From Falsirhodobacter sp. alg1 (lineage in GTDB: Bacteria; Pseudomonadota; Alphaproteobacteria; Rhodobacterales; Rhodobacteraceae), in the NCBI RefSeq assembly GCF_000739715.2, contig NZ_BBJC02000007.1:46691-110690 (forward strand): a DNA stretch of 64,000 nucleotides, written 5' to 3'. A model generated the notes under the pieces. That model worked only from the letters and a program-made list of their open reading frames with translations, was not told the DNA's origin and did not search any database. Positions 29,303-38,230 of this stretch are shown in pieces; within the stretch, counting starts at the first letter, position 1, and each line of letters begins with the position of its first letter. A program made the translations under genes and the position numbers.

Positions 29303-29701
29303 TCAGTTGGCTGGTGCCGGTGCCGCAGGTGTTTCATCGGCACGGGGCGGAACCAGCGGCGTATTGCTGTTGCCCGTCGTGGGCGGAAGCAGGCTGCTGC
29401 CATCATCGCCGTCGGCATCATCACCGGACGAAATGTTCTGTCCGCCGATCTGGTCCAGTACCGAACCGCCCGAAGAATTGGACGCTGCAACGATCGTAAG
29501 GGCAAGCGACGTACAGATGAACGCGATTGCCAGAACCCAGGTGGCCCGTGTCATGACGTTTGCGGCCTGCCGCTGTGTCATGGCGCCACCGCCACCGCTG
29601 CTGCCCATTCCAAGGCCACCGCCTTCGGACCGCTGCAGCAGGACAATACCCACAAGCAAGAGCGCCAGGATCAGGTGGACAGTAAGGATGACATTTTCCA
29701 T
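29303..29701 (-). CDS. secG: SecG, preprotein translocase subunit
   Basis: Small inner-membrane subunit of the SecYEG channel, 132 residues. The first helix (VILTVHLILALLLVGIVLLQ) is followed by the conserved RSEGGGLGMGSSGGGGA loop and a second helix (TWVLAIAFICTSLALTIVAA). The C-terminal tail is long, acidic and Pro/Ala-rich, as in other Alphaproteobacteria. Upstream of pyrG, an arrangement seen in related genomes. Confidence 0.95.
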   Translation of the reverse strand: MENVILTVHLILALLLVGIVLLQRSEGGGLGMGSSGGGGAMTQRQAANVMTRATWVLAIAFICTSLALTIVAASNSSGGSVLDQIGGQNISSGDDADGDDGSSLLPPTTGNSNTPLVPPRADETPAAPAPAN

Positions 29702-29772
29702 GCGTGGAATGGCCTTCGGATGGTGACGCGCCTATCTAGAAGCAACGGGCGAGGGCTGCAACCCCTAAGGGG

Positions 29773-29982
29773 TCATCCCCGCCGCAGGGATTCCGCCACA
29801 AGGCGCAAAAGCCTTGCTTCTGCGGGGTCTGCGGCTTCTGCTTGCGACAAAAGGCGCGTGACGATGTTCTGGCGTTCGATTGGCGGAAAATCGGCAACAA
29901 CTTCTTTGACAACGGAAACGGTTGCCCGCCGCAGGGCGACCATCTCGTTCTCAAGCTCGATGATTCGGCAGTCGATACGCAT
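29773..29982 (-). CDS. Small hypothetical protein, coiled-coil-like
   Basis: A 69-residue ORF starting MRIDCRIIELENEMVALRRA at 29982, preceded by GAGGAG at good spacing; longer readings start at weaker codons. The N-terminal half has heptad-like leucine/charged spacing and the second half is mostly helical (EAADPAEARLLRLVAESLRRG). Codon use fits the neighbours. I do not recognise a named family. It lies 73 bp after the efflux operon and 71 bp before secG on the same strand. Confidence 0.6.
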   Translation of the reverse strand: MRIDCRIIELENEMVALRRATVSVVKEVVADFPPIERQNIVTRLLSQAEAADPAEARLLRLVAESLRRG

Positions 29983-30054
29983 TGGCTCCTCAGCCGCTAG
30001 GTGGCTATTCATAGACAAATCACGTATTTGTTGCTACTTGGCTATAAAGACAGG

Positions 30055-31098
30055 TTAATCGGCCTGCGCGGTGTCTATGCGCACCACAACCGATAATCCC
30101 GGGACCAGCTGTGCAGCCATGGGCTGATCTTCGTCTATCGCGATCCGGACAGGCACACGCTGGGTGACCTTGGTAAAGTTGCCGGTCGCATTGTCCGTTT
30201 TCAGCACGCTGAACTCACTTCCCGTGGCGGGGGAGAAGCTTTCGATATGGCCCGTCAGCTGAACACCGCCATAGGCATCGATCCGGATCGTTGCCTGCTG
30301 CCCGACCTGCATATGGCCGATCTGCGTTTCCTTGAAGTTGGCGATGACCCAGGTGTGGTGCGGTACCACCCCCATGACCTGCGTTCCTGCGGACACATAT
30401 TGCCCGACGCGGGCCCCGACCTGTCCTAGCCGGCCATCCTCGGGCGCGGTCAGGCTGGTGTGGTCCAGATCGATCTGCGCCAGCTCGACCATGGCCTCGG
30501 CCGCGGCGATTCCCGCTTCGGCGGTGCCCTTTGCGGTTTCTGCGGCCAACACGTCCTGTTTGGTGATCTCCACCTGTGATTCCGCAGTGTTCACATCGGC
30601 ATTGGACTGATCCACCCTGGCGCGGGCGGTATCGGCCTCGGCTTGGGAGGTGATCCCCCGTTCGGACAGCGAGTTGACACGGTCCAGATCCCGCTGCGCC
30701 ACGTCGGCGGCAACCTTGGAGGCATCCAGCGTGGCATTGGCGGCGCTGACCCGCGCCTCAGCCGAAGCGCGCTGCTGGGCGGCCGAGGCAAGCTGTGCCT
30801 GCTGCTGTGCCAGATTTGCCCGGGCCTGTGCCAGTTTCTGCACATAGATCCGGTCGTCGATCTGCAGCAGCAGGTCACCTTGCTTCACCTCTTGGTAATC
30901 GGTGACGGCAACGCGCGCGATCGGGCCTGCCACCTGCGGCGCGACAAATGTGATGTTGGACCGCACATAGGCATTGTTCGTCTCCTCCACCGAGGATCGG
31001 AATGGGGGCAGCTGCCAGGCGTACAGGATGAACAGAACCCCGAGCAGCGAGATCACCACTGCAAATATCGTCAGGGGATGTTTGATAAGTTTACCCAT
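30055..31098 (-). CDS. HlyD/EmrA-family membrane fusion protein
   Basis: Periplasmic adaptor of 347 residues for an MFS-type efflux pump. One N-terminal membrane helix (IFAVVISLLGVLFILYAW, about residues 12-29) is followed by the biotinyl-lipoyl-like motif ITFVAPQVAGPIARVAVTD, a long alpha-helical hairpin rich in Ala and Gln (residues ~85-205), the second lipoyl half (LTAPEDGRLGQV) and the beta-barrel domain. It begins 6 bp after the MFS gene and is the last gene of the marR operon. Together with the MFS protein it should export a small molecule across both membranes with an outer-membrane channel encoded elsewhere. Confidence 0.92.
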   Translation of the reverse strand: MGKLIKHPLTIFAVVISLLGVLFILYAWQLPPFRSSVEETNNAYVRSNITFVAPQVAGPIARVAVTDYQEVKQGDLLLQIDDRIYVQKLAQARANLAQQQAQLASAAQQRASAEARVSAANATLDASKVAADVAQRDLDRVNSLSERGITSQAEADTARARVDQSNADVNTAESQVEITKQDVLAAETAKGTAEAGIAAAEAMVELAQIDLDHTSLTAPEDGRLGQVGARVGQYVSAGTQVMGVVPHHTWVIANFKETQIGHMQVGQQATIRIDAYGGVQLTGHIESFSPATGSEFSVLKTDNATGNFTKVTQRVPVRIAIDEDQPMAAQLVPGLSVVVRIDTAQAD

Positions 31099-31104
31099 GT
31101 GGCG

Positions 31105-32718
31105 TCATCCGTTGGCAGGTTCGCTTGCATGGCGGCTGCGGAGCCAGATCACGCCCCAATGGGCGATCAGGATGATCATGGCACAGGCCGCGACAAGCGC
31201 GATTAAGGTAAATACGTCATTATAGGCCAGAACGGTCGCTTCCTTCTGAACGGCCTGGCTCAGAAGTGATGTTGCCTGTGCCTGGCGGGCCGCCGCATCG
31301 GGCAATGTCTGCGCCAGGGATGCGGCATAGGTCTGCAGCCGCTCCGCCACCAGCTGCCCGCCCTGCATCAGATGCGCCGAAATCAGGTTGGTATGCACAT
31401 CCAGCCGGAACTGCATGACGGTCTGGAACACCGCCGTTCCGGCAATGCCGCCAAGTCGCTGCGTAGTCAGAAACACGATGACGAAGCTCAGAATATATTG
31501 CGGTCCGCGTTTGAGGGCGACCATCAGTCCCGCCGCCAGTGCTGCGGGCAGAAAGATCGCACTGGCAAAGGCGATGAGACCCTGGCTGAACAGCATCTGT
31601 TCGGGGCGCGTCTGGCTGGTGGATTGCGCATCGATCAGCGCTCCGATGATGATCAACATCAATGCCACGATATGGATGGCGTGTTCCCGGCCCGGTTTCA
31701 GAATGACGGCGCTGACCAGTCCCCCGGCAATCGTGCACAGCAGGATTACCCAGAACAGCCCCTGCATCTGCTGGTTCTGCAGGCCCAATGCCAGATAGAG
31801 GCCGGGTGCGCCCGAAGCCTGTTCGGACAGGACGATGCGGAATACGATCAGCGCGCCTGCAAACTGCAGGATGGCGGGGGAAAAAAGCCACCGCACATCC
31901 AGCAGCGGCCTTGTCCGGTGCAGTTCGATCACGATGGCCGCGCCGATGCTTATGGCACTAACCAGCGTCAGGATGCCCAGCCATTCGGCATCGAACCACC
32001 AGTAGCTTTTGCCCATCACCAGCACCACGGCCAACCCGCCGAGTCCTACCGCGATAAGGGGGTAGGAGATGAAATCCCAGCGTTCGATCACCTTCTGGCG
32101 TGGCACGGGGGCCAGGGGTAGGGTGAACACCACGGCAAGACACAGAAGTGCCAGACCCAGTTCCAGCAAGGTCGAATGAAACCAGCTGTCCGTATCCATC
32201 AGCGAAGGTGACAGCACCCGGGACAGCGGGGTGCCGATGCTGATCCCCGTCAGGGCAAGCGATAATCCGACCGAAAGTTTGCGCGCTGGTGGAAACGGCT
32301 CCAGCATATAAAGGAATGCAAGGGTAGAGATGGGGGCGGCGGCCAGCCCGCTCATGAATCTGACGGCAATGCCGGAGTGCAGATCCGTAATCCAGACATT
32401 CAACAGGGCGCTGACGACAAAACCGATCAGAGCCACCTCTCCGAAACGACGAAGGCCGAACTGGTTGCGTATCTTGATCAGGGCAAGGGTAACCGACGCG
32501 CTGGGCGCCATATAGGCCGCGGCAAGCCAGAGCGCTTCTTGCTGGGTGGCCCCGAAATCACCCTGAAGCTGCGTCAGGTTGGAGCTGAGCAGGCTCAGCC
32601 CCAGGCCTTGCGTGATCCCCAGCAGAAAGGATGCAGCAATATAGCACGCCGCCCGCTGCGGGGACATGACCAGCCAGCCTTGCAAGGCACCGGTTGGAGG
32701 GGTGGGGGCGGTTGTCAC
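31105..32718 (-). CDS. DHA2-family MFS efflux transporter, EmrB-like
   Basis: 537-residue membrane protein with about fourteen hydrophobic segments, as in the DHA2 (EmrB) drug:H+ antiporters. The likely start is the GTG at 32718, one base after the marR stop, with AAGAGA upstream; a TTG at 32745 would overlap marR without a ribosome site. The region LWLAAAYMAPSASVTLAL corresponds to the first conserved helix pair. A longer periplasmic segment near the C-terminus (residues ~455-510) is Gln/Ala-rich. It is followed by the HlyD partner. Confidence 0.88.
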   Translation of the reverse strand: MTTAPTPPTGALQGWLVMSPQRAACYIAASFLLGITQGLGLSLLSSNLTQLQGDFGATQQEALWLAAAYMAPSASVTLALIKIRNQFGLRRFGEVALIGFVVSALLNVWITDLHSGIAVRFMSGLAAAPISTLAFLYMLEPFPPARKLSVGLSLALTGISIGTPLSRVLSPSLMDTDSWFHSTLLELGLALLCLAVVFTLPLAPVPRQKVIERWDFISYPLIAVGLGGLAVVLVMGKSYWWFDAEWLGILTLVSAISIGAAIVIELHRTRPLLDVRWLFSPAILQFAGALIVFRIVLSEQASGAPGLYLALGLQNQQMQGLFWVILLCTIAGGLVSAVILKPGREHAIHIVALMLIIIGALIDAQSTSQTRPEQMLFSQGLIAFASAIFLPAALAAGLMVALKRGPQYILSFVIVFLTTQRLGGIAGTAVFQTVMQFRLDVHTNLISAHLMQGGQLVAERLQTYAASLAQTLPDAAARQAQATSLLSQAVQKEATVLAYNDVFTLIALVAACAMIILIAHWGVIWLRSRHASEPANG

Positions 32719-32719
32719 G

Positions 32720-33160
32720 TCATTTCTCTTGTGCGGCGAGGTCAATGTTTTTCAGAACGTGGGTCAACGTGGCGGTCGCATGGGCAAGTTCTGTGGCCGG
32801 AATGCCTTCGAGACATTCCTTGCGAATTTCGGCAAGGTATTTCAGAAGCTCGCTTGCCGTGCCTTGGGCGGCCGGTGTCAGGTAGACATGCCGCGCGCGG
32901 CGATCTGCCCCTTCGGCGCGCCGCTCGACCATTCCCGCCTTTTGCAGGGCGTCCACCAATCCGACGATCGACGGCTGTTCCACATCAAGCCTTTGGGCAA
33001 GCTGGACCTGCGTCAGGCCGTCTTCGCGGGCCAGTTGCACAATCAGTCGCGCCCGGGACAGCGTCAGCCCGTGCAGTTTGGCGCGCGCATCGAACAGCGT
33101 GCGCAGTTTGCGGGATACATTGACCAACGTATCCACGAAATTTTCCGACGTGGCTGGCAT
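32720..33160 (-). CDS. MarR-family transcriptional regulator
   Basis: 146-residue winged-helix regulator. The DNA-binding part includes LTLSRARLIVQLAREDGLTQ, LAQRLDVEQPSIVGLVDALQ (recognition helix) and the wing VERRAEGADRRARHVYLTPA. First gene of an operon with the EmrAB-like pump, so it most likely represses the pump and is released by its substrate. A candidate promoter with an overlapping palindrome lies just upstream. Confidence 0.93.
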   Translation of the reverse strand: MPATSENFVDTLVNVSRKLRTLFDARAKLHGLTLSRARLIVQLAREDGLTQVQLAQRLDVEQPSIVGLVDALQKAGMVERRAEGADRRARHVYLTPAAQGTASELLKYLAEIRKECLEGIPATELAHATATLTHVLKNIDLAAQEK

Positions 33161-33195
33161 AAGGGGCCCCCAAGGGCAGGAAATGGATTGAAGCT

Positions 33196-33231
33196 TAGGA
33201 GCCTATATATAATTCACTTACACATCTGCAA
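33196..33231 (-). promoter_or_regulatory. marR operon promoter with overlapping palindrome
   Basis: Read on the minus strand: TTGCAG (33231-33226), 16 bp, then TATATA (33209-33204). The palindrome TAGG-AG-CCTA (33196-33205) overlaps the -10 end, where a MarR repressor would block transcription. The stretch is clearly more AT-rich than its surroundings. Confidence 0.55.
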
Positions 33232-33263
33232 GGCCATGGCGTGGCGTGTTCTGGAGTTGTGCC

Positions 33264-34127
33264 TCAGTCAAACAGATCCAACGGGATTTTAAGGTAACGC
33301 CGGCCGTTGTCCTCGGGTGCGGGAAGCCTTCCGGCCTGAATGTTGACCTGCAGGGCATGCAGGATGATGCGTGGCATGGGGAGCGTGCGGTCCCGTGCCC
33401 GACGCGCCGTCACGAATTCCTGTTGTGTGGGATAGGCCGACATATGGCTGTTGGTGGCGCGCTGTTCGGCCACTGTCGATTGCCAGCGGGGTTCTCTGCC
33501 GCCGTGGCAATAATCATGCCCGGTAAAAAGGCGCGTCTCGTCGGGTAGGGACAGGATGGCCTGTATGGAATCCCATAGGGCTTCGGCGCTTCCTCCGGGG
33601 AAATCGGCGCGCGCCGTGCCGCTGTCCGGCATGAACAGCGTATCGTGAACGAATGCAGCGTCCCCCACCACATATGTGACGGAGGCAAGCGTGTGGCCGG
33701 GGGAATGCATGACCTTTACCGGAATGCTGCCAAGCTCGAACGTCTCGCCGTCAGTGAACAGGCGGTTCCATTGGGAGCCATCGGTTGCCAGCGCGGGGAG
33801 ATTGTAGAAATCTTGCCAGAGTTTCTGCACCTCGGTTATCCGGGCGCCGATACCGGTGCGCACCCCCGTGCAGCGGTGCAGATAGGCCGCTGCCGACAGG
33901 TGGTCCGCGTGGGGATGCGTATCCAGTATCCAGTCCAGCCGGTACCCGTGTTCGTCTATGAATGCCAAAAGGCGATCGGCCTCGGTGGTTGCCGTTTTCC
34001 CCGATTTCTCATCGTAATCCATAACCGGATCGATAATGGCCGCAGCCCCCGTGGCCGGATCTGCCACCACGTATTGAATGGAGCCAGAGCGGGATTCATG
34101 GAATCCGGTAACCTCGGGGGTATGCAT
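33264..34127 (-). CDS. MBL-fold hydrolase, Blh/ETHE1-like persulfide dioxygenase
   Basis: 287-residue metallo-beta-lactamase fold protein closely matching the Blh branch of persulfide dioxygenases, non-haem iron enzymes that oxidise glutathione persulfide. Motifs in order: ILDTHPHADHLSAA (metal-binding HxHxDH), HSPGHTLASVTY, VHDTLFMPDSGTARADFPGG, TGHDY and the C-terminal NGRRYLKIPL. In relatives the gene is often controlled by the sulfide sensor BigR; no bigR is adjacent here. It is upstream of marR on the same strand, 103 bp away, and is divergent from the hybrid kinase. Confidence 0.88.
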   Translation of the reverse strand: MHTPEVTGFHESRSGSIQYVVADPATGAAAIIDPVMDYDEKSGKTATTEADRLLAFIDEHGYRLDWILDTHPHADHLSAAAYLHRCTGVRTGIGARITEVQKLWQDFYNLPALATDGSQWNRLFTDGETFELGSIPVKVMHSPGHTLASVTYVVGDAAFVHDTLFMPDSGTARADFPGGSAEALWDSIQAILSLPDETRLFTGHDYCHGGREPRWQSTVAEQRATNSHMSAYPTQQEFVTARRARDRTLPMPRIILHALQVNIQAGRLPAPEDNGRRYLKIPLDLFD

Positions 34128-34173
34128 CGCAAGCCTCGTTTTCTATAGGGGGCTGCCCGCTGTGGATACGGGG

Positions 34174-34218
34174 CAGCATCATCCGGACACTGCCATCCGG
34201 ATGATGGGTGCCTTTTTT
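34174..34218 (+). terminator. Strong terminator-like hairpin upstream of the hybrid kinase, with no plus-strand gene before it
   Basis: CATCATCCGGA (34177-34187) pairs perfectly with TCCGGATGATG (34196-34206); the stem can extend by GGCA/TGCC outside a G-G mismatch. TTTTTT follows at 34213-34218. It faces the plus strand, but the only gene to its left runs away on the minus strand. It could end a short antisense or leader RNA, attenuate the downstream operon, or be an operator palindrome. Confidence 0.75.
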
Positions 34219-34253
34219 AGCTAGCTCCACTGGATCAGGGTTCAAAAAATTAT

Positions 34254-37200
34254 ATGTTCCACCGGATTCTGATAATGCGAGAAAAATTGGTGACGAACTG
34301 GAAGAACGCGGGTCTGCCCGCTTTGATGGCTGCAAGCGTTCTTGCTGTTTTTCTTGCCGACCTGTCCGTCCAGCGCGGAACGGCGGTCTGGATTGCCTAT
34401 CTGGTGCCCGTGATCCTGAGCTGGGCCGGACGTAAGGAATGGCTTCCGCCGGTAACGGCATTTTTCATCATCCTCATCATGATCGTGGGCTTCTTCTTTG
34501 CCCAGCCGGGGATCGATCCGAACATCGCGGCCGTGAACCGGGTCATGGGGGCTATCATCATTGCGGCCCTCGGAACGATCGGTTTCCTGTTCGTACGCTA
34601 CCGTGATGCATTGCGGATGTCGGACTGGCTGGGGGAGGGCAACCGCCAGCTTTCCCGCGCGATGGAGGGTGATCTGGAGCTGAACGTGCTGGGCGATAGC
34701 GTCATCACCATGCTTGGAGACCGGATTGGTGCCCGTGCGGCGGTATTCTATGCCCGCGAAACCGACGGCTTTGTCCGCATCGCGCAATACGGGCTGGCCC
34801 CCGGTGCCGTGGTGGCCGAGCGGTTCGGCGTGGGCGAGAGCCACCTGTGGCGGGCGGTGAATGATCGCAGCGTCGTCACCCTCGATCGTCTGCCGACCGA
34901 GGCGCTTGCCTATGGCTCGGCGCTTGCCTCTGCCCCTGCCGCAACATCGGTTGTCGTGCCGGTCATGGATGAAGGGCGTGTGAACGGGGTCATGGAATTC
35001 GGTTTTGACCGTGCCGTTCCCGATTACCAGAAGCGTCTGTTGCGCGATGTTGCCGATCCTGTCGGGATTGCCGTGCGTTCTGCCCGTGACCGTGTCCGCC
35101 TGCGCAGCCTGCTGGAGGAAACGCGCAGGCAGGCCGAGGAACTGCAATCCCACGGCGAGGAACTGGCCGCCAGCAACGAAGAGCTGACCGAACAGGCCCG
35201 CGCCCTGGAAGAAAGCCAGCAGCGGCTGGAACGCCAGCAAGCCGAGCTGGAAGAGCAGAATGCCCAGCTGGAGGGGCAGACCCAGGAACTGGAGGTCCAG
35301 CGCGACGAACTGGCGCGCGCCCAGCGGATGACCGAACAGCAGGCCAGCCGTCTGGAGGCCGAAAGCCGCTACAAATCCGAATTCGTCGCGAATATGAGCC
35401 ATGAGCTGCGCACCCCGCTCAATGCGCTGCTGATCATGTCACGCCTGCTGGCGGAAAACCGCAGCAAGACACTGACCGCCGAACAGGTGGATTGGGCGGA
35501 GACGATCGAAAGCTCGGGCAAGGATCTTCTGGCTCTCATCAATGACATCCTCGATCTGGCGAAGATCGAGGCGGGTAAGCTGGATATCGCCTCGCATACG
35601 TTGCGCGCCCCCGATATCGCGGCCAAGCTGGAACGGACCTTTGGCCCGCAGGCGCAGAACAAGGGTATCGGCCTTGTGATCGATGTGCCCGAAGACCTGC
35701 CGACGGTAGAGACCGACAGCAGCCGTCTGGAACAGATCCTGCGGAATTTCCTGTCGAATGCGATCAAGTTCACGGATCGGGGTGAAGTGACGCTGAGCAT
35801 CCGGCCCGATGGCGACGGTCTGGTCTTTGCCGTGCGTGATACCGGTATCGGCATTGCCAAGGCCGATCAGGATGCGATCTTCGAAGCCTTCCGCCAGGCG
35901 GATGGTACGATCAGCCGGCGCTATGGTGGGACAGGCCTTGGCCTTTCGATCTCGCGTGAATTGACAGAGCTGCTGGGGGGCAGGGTCACTGTCGAAAGCA
36001 CTCCGGGCAAGGGAAGCACCTTCGCGCTGCATCTGCCTGCGAACATGTCGGGCAAACCTGTACCCAAGGCGGTTTCACCCGTCGCGGTGTCACGCCGTGC
36101 AGAACCCATGCAGGTGCCTGCGAACCCGCCTGCCATGCTGCGCCCGCGGGCGGGTCTGGTAAAGGATGACCGGGAGGTTCTGGATGGGGACAAGCGGTTG
36201 ATCCTTGTGATCGAGGATGATCCGGCCTTTGCCCGTATCCTCGTGGATCTGTCGCATGAACTGGGGTTCCAGTGCATCGTTGCGGGCAACGCCGAGGATG
36301 GCGTGCTGGCTGCGCGCCAGTATCTTCCCTCGGCTGTGGTTCTGGATTTCGGCCTGCCGGATCATTCGGGCCTGTCGGTTCTGGACAGGCTGAAGCGCGA
36401 TACCCGCACCCGCCACATCCCCGTGCATATGGTCTCGGTCGAGGATTATACCCGTGAGGCGCTGGCCCAGGGCGCACGCAGCTACATGTTGAAACCCGTA
36501 CGCCGCGAGGAGCTGGCGCTGGCCTTGGACAGCATCGAATCGCGGATCAACCAGCGCATGCGCCGCGTGCTGATCGTAGAGGATGATCCTGCCCAGCTGA
36601 CAGGCCTGAAGGCCCTTCTCGGGACCAAGGATGTGGAGACTGTGGGCGCCTCAACCGCTGCCGAAGGCGCGCGGCTGATGAAGGCGCAGTCATTCGATTG
36701 TCTGGTATTGGACATGACATTGCCCGATGCCTCCGGCTTCGATCTGCTGGAGTCGCTGGATGCCGATACCGACGCCGCATTTCCGCCGGTTATCGTCTAT
36801 ACAGCGCGCGAACTGTCGGCGGCCGAAGAATTGCGTCTGCGGCGGTATTCCAAGTCGATCATCATCAAGGGGGCAAAATCTCCCGAACGGTTGATCGACG
36901 AGGTGACGCTTTTCCTGCATCAGGTCGTCTCGGATCTGCCGGAGCGCCAGCAGCAGATGCTGGCCGCCTCCCTTAACCGCGATGCCCTGCTGGAGGGGCG
37001 GCGGATTCTGGTGGTCGAGGATGATATCCGCAATGTCTATGCGCTGACTGCCATTTTCGAACCGCATGGCGCCGAGGTGCAGATTGCCCGGAACGGTCGT
37101 GAGGCGCTGGAGGCGCTGGGCCGTGTGGCGGATGGGGCAGCCGGTATCGATCTGGTGCTGATGGACGTGATGATGCCCGAGATGGACGGGCTGACCGCCA

Positions 37201-37376
37201 CGCGGGAAATCCGCCGTCAGGATCGCTGGAAATCCCTGCCCATCATCATGCTGACGGCAAAGGCGATGGCGGATGATCAGGATCAGTGCCTTGCAGCCGG
37301 CGCGAATGATTATCTGTCCAAGCCGCTGGATGTTGACCGGCTGCTGTCGCTGACCCGTGTCTGGATGCCACGATGA
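34254..37376 (+). CDS. Hybrid sensor histidine kinase with GAF domain and three receiver domains
   Basis: 1040-residue membrane-associated hybrid kinase. Residues ~20-115 hold two to three hydrophobic helices; ~130-275 look like a GAF sensor; ~280-370 form a Glu/Gln-rich coiled coil; HisKA has NMSHELRTPLNALL with H383; HATPase_c has NFLSNAIKF, DTGIGI and GGTGLGLSI. Three receivers follow with phospho-acceptors D698, D820 and D971. The middle receiver has an irregular C-terminal half (SIIIKGAKSPERL), so it may be degenerate. The ATG at 34254 has no clear ribosome site; the ATG at 34275 is an alternative. Overlaps cheR by four bases (ATGA), so CheR is probably part of the same pathway. Confidence 0.93.
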   Translation: MFHRILIMREKLVTNWKNAGLPALMAASVLAVFLADLSVQRGTAVWIAYLVPVILSWAGRKEWLPPVTAFFIILIMIVGFFFAQPGIDPNIAAVNRVMGAIIIAALGTIGFLFVRYRDALRMSDWLGEGNRQLSRAMEGDLELNVLGDSVITMLGDRIGARAAVFYARETDGFVRIAQYGLAPGAVVAERFGVGESHLWRAVNDRSVVTLDRLPTEALAYGSALASAPAATSVVVPVMDEGRVNGVMEFGFDRAVPDYQKRLLRDVADPVGIAVRSARDRVRLRSLLEETRRQAEELQSHGEELAASNEELTEQARALEESQQRLERQQAELEEQNAQLEGQTQELEVQRDELARAQRMTEQQASRLEAESRYKSEFVANMSHELRTPLNALLIMSRLLAENRSKTLTAEQVDWAETIESSGKDLLALINDILDLAKIEAGKLDIASHTLRAPDIAAKLERTFGPQAQNKGIGLVIDVPEDLPTVETDSSRLEQILRNFLSNAIKFTDRGEVTLSIRPDGDGLVFAVRDTGIGIAKADQDAIFEAFRQADGTISRRYGGTGLGLSISRELTELLGGRVTVESTPGKGSTFALHLPANMSGKPVPKAVSPVAVSRRAEPMQVPANPPAMLRPRAGLVKDDREVLDGDKRLILVIEDDPAFARILVDLSHELGFQCIVAGNAEDGVLAARQYLPSAVVLDFGLPDHSGLSVLDRLKRDTRTRHIPVHMVSVEDYTREALAQGARSYMLKPVRREELALALDSIESRINQRMRRVLIVEDDPAQLTGLKALLGTKDVETVGASTAAEGARLMKAQSFDCLVLDMTLPDASGFDLLESLDADTDAAFPPVIVYTARELSAAEELRLRRYSKSIIIKGAKSPERLIDEVTLFLHQVVSDLPERQQQMLAASLNRDALLEGRRILVVEDDIRNVYALTAIFEPHGAEVQIARNGREALEALGRVADGAAGIDLVLMDVMMPEMDGLTATREIRRQDRWKSLPIIMLTAKAMADDQDQCLAAGANDYLSKPLDVDRLLSLTRVWMPR

Positions 37377-38230
37377 AAGAAACGGCAACGGTCGAGGATA
37401 TCGAGCTGGACCTGTTCCTCGAAGCTCTGCACCGGCGGTATCATTACGATTTCCGGGCCTATTCGCGCGGGTCGCTGTTCCGCCGTGCCGAGCTGGCGTG
37501 CGAACGGCTGCATTGTGACAGCCTTTCTGCGCTGCAGGACAAGGTGCTACATCACCCCGAGATCCTGCCCGACGTGATCGATTGCATGACAGTGCAGGTC
37601 AGCGAGATGTTCCGCGACCCGGCTTATTTTGCGGCAATGCGCCAGCATGTGATCCCGCATCTGCGCACCTTTCCCTCGCTCAAGGTCTGGGTGGCCGGAT
37701 GCAGTGAGGGTGAAGAGGTCTATTCCCTTGCGATCCTGTTTCGCGAAGAGGGGCTGTTCGACCGCACGATGTTCTATGCGACCGAGATCAACCGACGTGC
37801 CTTAGTCCGGGCCGAGGCAGGGATCTATCCGATCGAACGTATGGCCGATTTTACCGCCAACCACCAGAAAACCGGGGCACGGAACTCTTTGGCCGATCAT
37901 TATACGGCGGCCTATGGCGGGGCGGTGATCGACCGCAGCCTGCGCTCCCGTATCGTGTTTGCGGAACACAGCCTTGCCACCGATCAGGTGTTTTCCGAGA
38001 TGCACCTGATTTCCTGCCGGAATGTCCTGATCTATTTCGATCAAAACTTGCAGGACCGCAGCTTCTGCCTATTTCAGGATGCATTGGTACGCGGGGGCTT
38101 TCTGGGCCTTGGCGCCCATGAAACACTGCGATTTTCGGCCCATGCCGGCGCATTCACACCGTTCCGGGAAACCGAGCGGATCTGGCGCCGGTCCGCCGGA
38201 CAAAGGAAAGAGGGCACGGATGCCGCATGA
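37373..38230 (+). CDS. CheR-type methyltransferase, no chemoreceptor nearby
   Basis: 285-residue SAM-dependent protein-glutamate methyltransferase of the CheR family. The N-terminal helical domain (LFLEALHRRYHYDFRAYSRGSL, residues ~14-35) and FRDPAYF precede the SAM motif KVWVAGCSEGEEVYSLAIL (residues ~105-123), YATEINRRAL and the family motif LISCRNVLIYFD. Canonical CheR proteins have CSTGEEPYS at the SAM site; here it is CSEGEEVYS. No methyl-accepting protein or CheB gene is present in the window, so it probably acts within the kinase cluster rather than in chemotaxis. Confidence 0.9.
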   Translation: MKETATVEDIELDLFLEALHRRYHYDFRAYSRGSLFRRAELACERLHCDSLSALQDKVLHHPEILPDVIDCMTVQVSEMFRDPAYFAAMRQHVIPHLRTFPSLKVWVAGCSEGEEVYSLAILFREEGLFDRTMFYATEINRRALVRAEAGIYPIERMADFTANHQKTGARNSLADHYTAAYGGAVIDRSLRSRIVFAEHSLATDQVFSEMHLISCRNVLIYFDQNLQDRSFCLFQDALVRGGFLGLGAHETLRFSAHAGAFTPFRETERIWRRSAGQRKEGTDAA

